A DNA stretch of 64,000 nt from Steroidobacteraceae bacterium. GTDB lineage: Bacteria > Pseudomonadota > Gammaproteobacteria > Steroidobacterales > Steroidobacteraceae. Below the pieces are notes generated by a model. That model was not told where the DNA came from. It saw only the letters and a program-made list of their open reading frames with translations, and did no database searches. Below, piece by piece: positions 61,741 through 64,000 of this stretch. The first letter of the stretch is position 1, and each line of letters starts with the position of its first letter. The stretch lies in assembly GCA_019634915.1 (NCBI GenBank), contig JAHCAN010000005.1, positions 56,623-120,622 on the forward strand. Direction: 5' to 3'. Made by a program: the position numbers and the translations under genes.

Positions 61741-63207
61741 TCAACCGGCCAGCGCCTCCAGGGCCCTCGCCAGCAGCCGGTCGGCGAAATCGACGATCAG
61801 CTCCCGCCCGACGAGGCTCGCGCTCCAGGCCGCCGGAAGCGCCGCGGCGCCGTAATGGGCCCCGGCAAGCTGGCCGAAGGCGGCGGTCAGGGCGTCCGAA
61901 TCGCGGCCGCGGTTCGCGCACAGCAAGGCGCCTTCGCGAAACGACGCGGTCGACTCGAAGGCCGCGAGCGCGCCGCCGAGCACGTCGAGCGCCGTCGACT
62001 GCGCCGGCGCCGGCGCATCGAGCGCACGGCGGTAGCCGCCTGAGGCGACTGCCGCGACTTCGGCGCGCAGCGTGCCGCCGCCGCCGAGCTCGTGCACCGC
62101 GCGCAGGATCGCCGGCCTGTCGCGCCCCACCAGCGCCCCGTGCAGCGCAGTCGCGAGCACGCGGCAGGCGTCGAGCACGAGCGGCGCCTGGCAGGTGGTG
62201 CGCGCGAGCTCGGCCGCGGCGGCGATCGCCGCGGGCGGATCGGCCAGCTCGTACATCACGGCCGGCGCGAGGCGGGTCAGCGGCTCCGGGTCGAGCTGCG
62301 CGGGATCGTGCGAGCCCGGATAGCGCTGCGGCCGCCAGCGCGCGGCGGCCAGCGCGCGCGTGACACCCGCGGTGATGCCGACGCACTGGCCGGTCGCGGA
62401 CAGGTAGCCGTCGCGCTGCCAGCGCCCGAAGCGCTCGACCTGGTCGAGCGGATCCGCGCCGCCACGCTCGAGGAAGCTGTCGGCGACGCACAGCGCCATC
62501 GCGGTGTCGTCGCTCCACGCGCCGCGCGGCAGGTCGAAAGGCCCGCCGCCGAGCAGATCGCCGACCGGCGTGAAGCTGCCCGGCTTGCGGTACTGCGTCG
62601 CGGCCGCGAGTGCGTCTCCTGCCGCGAGGCCGAGCAACGCGCCGGTGTACCGGTCGCGCAGTGCACGCGTCGCGGCCATCGCGTCGTCGTCGAGTGTCGG
62701 GTCGAGCACCGCCGGCCAGTGGTACACGAAGTCGCGCTGCTCGTCGGTCTCCGGGATCGACGGCCACGAGCGCGAGCGCGCGCTGCCCGCCCAGAGCACG
62801 TTCAGCGCATCGAGTGCCGCGTCGCCACGCCCGCCATGCTGCGCGAGGTGGCAGCCGACGACGGTGCCGGTGCGGCCGATGCCGGCGCGGCAGTGCAGGT
62901 AGAGCCGGCGCCCCTCGCCGAGCAGCTCGTCGATCACCGCGATGATCTCGCTCATGTGCCAGGGCTCGAGCGGCAGGCCGTGATCGGGAATCGGCTTTCT
63001 GACGTGCAGCGTGCCGCGCGCGAGCTCCGCCGCGTAGGCCGGCAGCTCGCCCGGCTGGGTCAGGTCGACGAAGGTGTCGATGCCGAGCGCGCCGAGCGCC
63101 GTGAGGCGCGCGCGTGTTTCGTCGCGCGTCGGTCCGCCCGGATATTCCCCGGCCAGCCAGCGATCCTGCTGCACCCAGTACGCGTTCGGGAACGGCAGTG
63201 CGATCAC
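61741..63207 (-). CDS. Fusion of protein-tyrosine/dual-specificity phosphatase and ADP-ribosylglycohydrolase
   Basis: A 488-residue two-domain protein. The N-terminal 150 residues form a phosphatase: [19 protein letters not shown] and [25 protein letters not shown] near 106 (CX5R loop). From about residue 185 the DraG-type ADP-ribosylhydrolase follows: [36 protein letters not shown] (metal site) and [22 protein letters not shown]. It could remove ADP-ribose and phosphate from related targets. The GTG at 63207 overlaps the ttcA stop (GTGA, 4 bases), which fixes the start and shows coupling to tRNA thiolation. Confidence 0.88.
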   Translation of the reverse strand: MIALPFPNAYWVQQDRWLAGEYPGGPTRDETRARLTALGALGIDTFVDLTQPGELPAYAAELARGTLHVRKPIPDHGLPLEPWHMSEIIAVIDELLGEGRRLYLHCRAGIGRTGTVVGCHLAQHGGRGDAALDALNVLWAGSARSRSWPSIPETDEQRDFVYHWPAVLDPTLDDDAMAATRALRDRYTGALLGLAAGDALAAATQYRKPGSFTPVGDLLGGGPFDLPRGAWSDDTAMALCVADSFLERGGADPLDQVERFGRWQRDGYLSATGQCVGITAGVTRALAAARWRPQRYPGSHDPAQLDPEPLTRLAPAVMYELADPPAAIAAAAELARTTCQAPLVLDACRVLATALHGALVGRDRPAILRAVHELGGGGTLRAEVAAVASGGYRRALDAPAPAQSTALDVLGGALAAFESTASFREGALLCANRGRDSDALTAAFGQLAGAHYGAAALPAAWSASLVGRELIVDFADRLLARALEALAG

Positions 63208-64000
63208 TGCGGCGGGCGGGCGGGCGAGGCGAAATCGTGCAACCGCGGATCGGCGAGATGCGCCGGCTCGACGTGCGTCAGCGCCGAGAAGATCGACGCG
63301 ACGCGCCCCGGATGCTCGCGCTCCCAGCCCTCGAGCATGCGCTTGACGACGAGGCGCTGCATGTTGTCCTGCGAACCGCAGAGCCGGCATGGAATGATCG
63401 GGAACGCGCGCGCGCGCGCATAGCGGCCGATCTCGCGCTCGGGCACGTACGCGAGCGGGCGGATCACGACGTTGCGGCCGTCTTCCGCGACGAGCTTCGG
63501 CGCCATCGCCTTCAGCCGTCCGCCGTGGAACAGGTTCAGGAACAGCGTCTCGACGATGTCGTCGCGATGGTGGCCGAGCGCGATCTTCGTGTAGCCGTGC
63601 TCGGCCGCGTAGCGGTACAGCGCGCCGCGGCGCAGGCGCGAGCACAGTCCGCACATCGTGCGCCCCTCCGGAATCACGCGCTTGACGACGCTGTAGGTGT
63701 CCTGCTCGATCTGGTGGAACGGCACGCCGAGCTCATGGCAGTACGCCGGCAGCACGTCCGCCGGGAAGTCCGGCTGCTTCTGGTCGAGATTGACCGCGGC
63801 CAGCTCGAACGGCACCGGCGCACTGCGCTGCAGCGAGTGCAGCATGTCGAGCAGCGTGTAGGAATCCTTGCCGCCCGACAGGCAGACCATGACCCTGTCG
63901 CCCGCCTCGATCATCCGGTAGTCGGCGATCGCCTTGCCGACGAGCCCGCGCAGCTGCGCGGCGAGTCGCTTCGACGTGCTCGAATCGAGAGCTTGCGTGG
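63204..64000 (-). CDS. ttcA: tRNA 2-thiocytidine synthetase TtcA (5' truncated)
   Basis: The gene runs off the right edge; the frame is open through position 64000, and upstream residues [44 protein letters not shown] include the PP-loop SGGKDS. TtcA adds sulfur to C32 of certain tRNAs with ATP and an Fe-S cluster. The cluster Cys residues are visible in [11 protein letters not shown] (CxxC) and [15 protein letters not shown]. 265 residues are present in the window, and the true start lies outside. It is followed by the phosphatase/ADP-ribosylglycohydrolase gene in a 4-base overlap. Confidence 0.94.
   Translation of the reverse strand, partial: TQALDSSTSKRLAAQLRGLVGKAIADYRMIEAGDRVMVCLSGGKDSYTLLDMLHSLQRSAPVPFELAAVNLDQKQPDFPADVLPAYCHELGVPFHQIEQDTYSVVKRVIPEGRTMCGLCSRLRRGALYRYAAEHGYTKIALGHHRDDIVETLFLNLFHGGRLKAMAPKLVAEDGRNVVIRPLAYVPEREIGRYARARAFPIIPCRLCGSQDNMQRLVVKRMLEGWEREHPGRVASIFSALTHVEPAHLADPRLHDFASPARPPQ

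Overview
The window is GC-rich chromosomal DNA from a Gram-negative bacterium, most likely a gammaproteobacterium. PlsB, GreB, TtcA, SpeA, a TonB-dependent receptor and many lipoprotein signals support this. The style resembles the Steroidobacter/Nevskia/Xanthomonas side of the class, but that placement is inference: no rRNA or marker set is present. I see no CRISPR array, tRNA, insertion sequence or prophage.

Region 1 (about 1-21.5 kb) is a catabolic and transport island for some hydrophobic compound. It holds a carotenoid-oxygenase-family enzyme, four small NTF2/SnoaL-fold proteins (two with the WRDYF signature of limonene-epoxide-hydrolase-like proteins), an acyl-CoA ligase, two degradative-type thiolases, a nitronate-monooxygenase-like flavoprotein, a TonB-dependent receptor, an NAD(P)-dependent reductase, an SDR and a steroid-5-alpha-reductase-like membrane protein (DUF1295). 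A tightly coupled DUF1302-DUF1329-YCF48-MMPL set follows and looks like an envelope lipid-trafficking machine. A 14-16 base motif recurs in four intergenic regions of this island and could be an operator of one regulon. The substrate cannot be read from sequence.

Region 2 (21.5-34 kb) holds plsB, a small esterase, an alkyltransferase-like protein, a fused 5-oxoprolinase, a DUF4442 hotdog protein, an isolated phage-type tail-sheath gene, a 50-residue ORF, an M1 aminopeptidase lipoprotein and an L,D-transpeptidase lipoprotein.

Region 3 (34-49.9 kb) is envelope and housekeeping: two TPM proteins with LemA, an M13 peptidase, a large AsmA-like DUF748 protein, greB, homospermidine synthase, a GST, a mercaptopyruvate sulfurtransferase, speA, a DUF1838 protein, an RRM protein and a lipoprotein methyltransferase.

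Region 4 (49.9-64 kb) has a UvrD-type helicase, an AhpD-like protein, a Nudix hydrolase, several hypothetical genes, an MFS transporter, an S9 peptidase, a coupled operon of zinc peptidase, ATP-grasp ligase and CpcT-like lipoprotein, a phosphatase/ADP-ribosylglycohydrolase fusion, and ttcA running off the end.

The most unusual signal is non-coding. All three gene-free stretches longer than 300 bases (14.4, 41.7 and 61.6 kb) hold one copy of the same structured repeat. Each has a conserved core of about 105 bases between inverted arms. The arms differ in sequence between copies but pair within each copy, and the hairpins in the core change in compensatory fashion.
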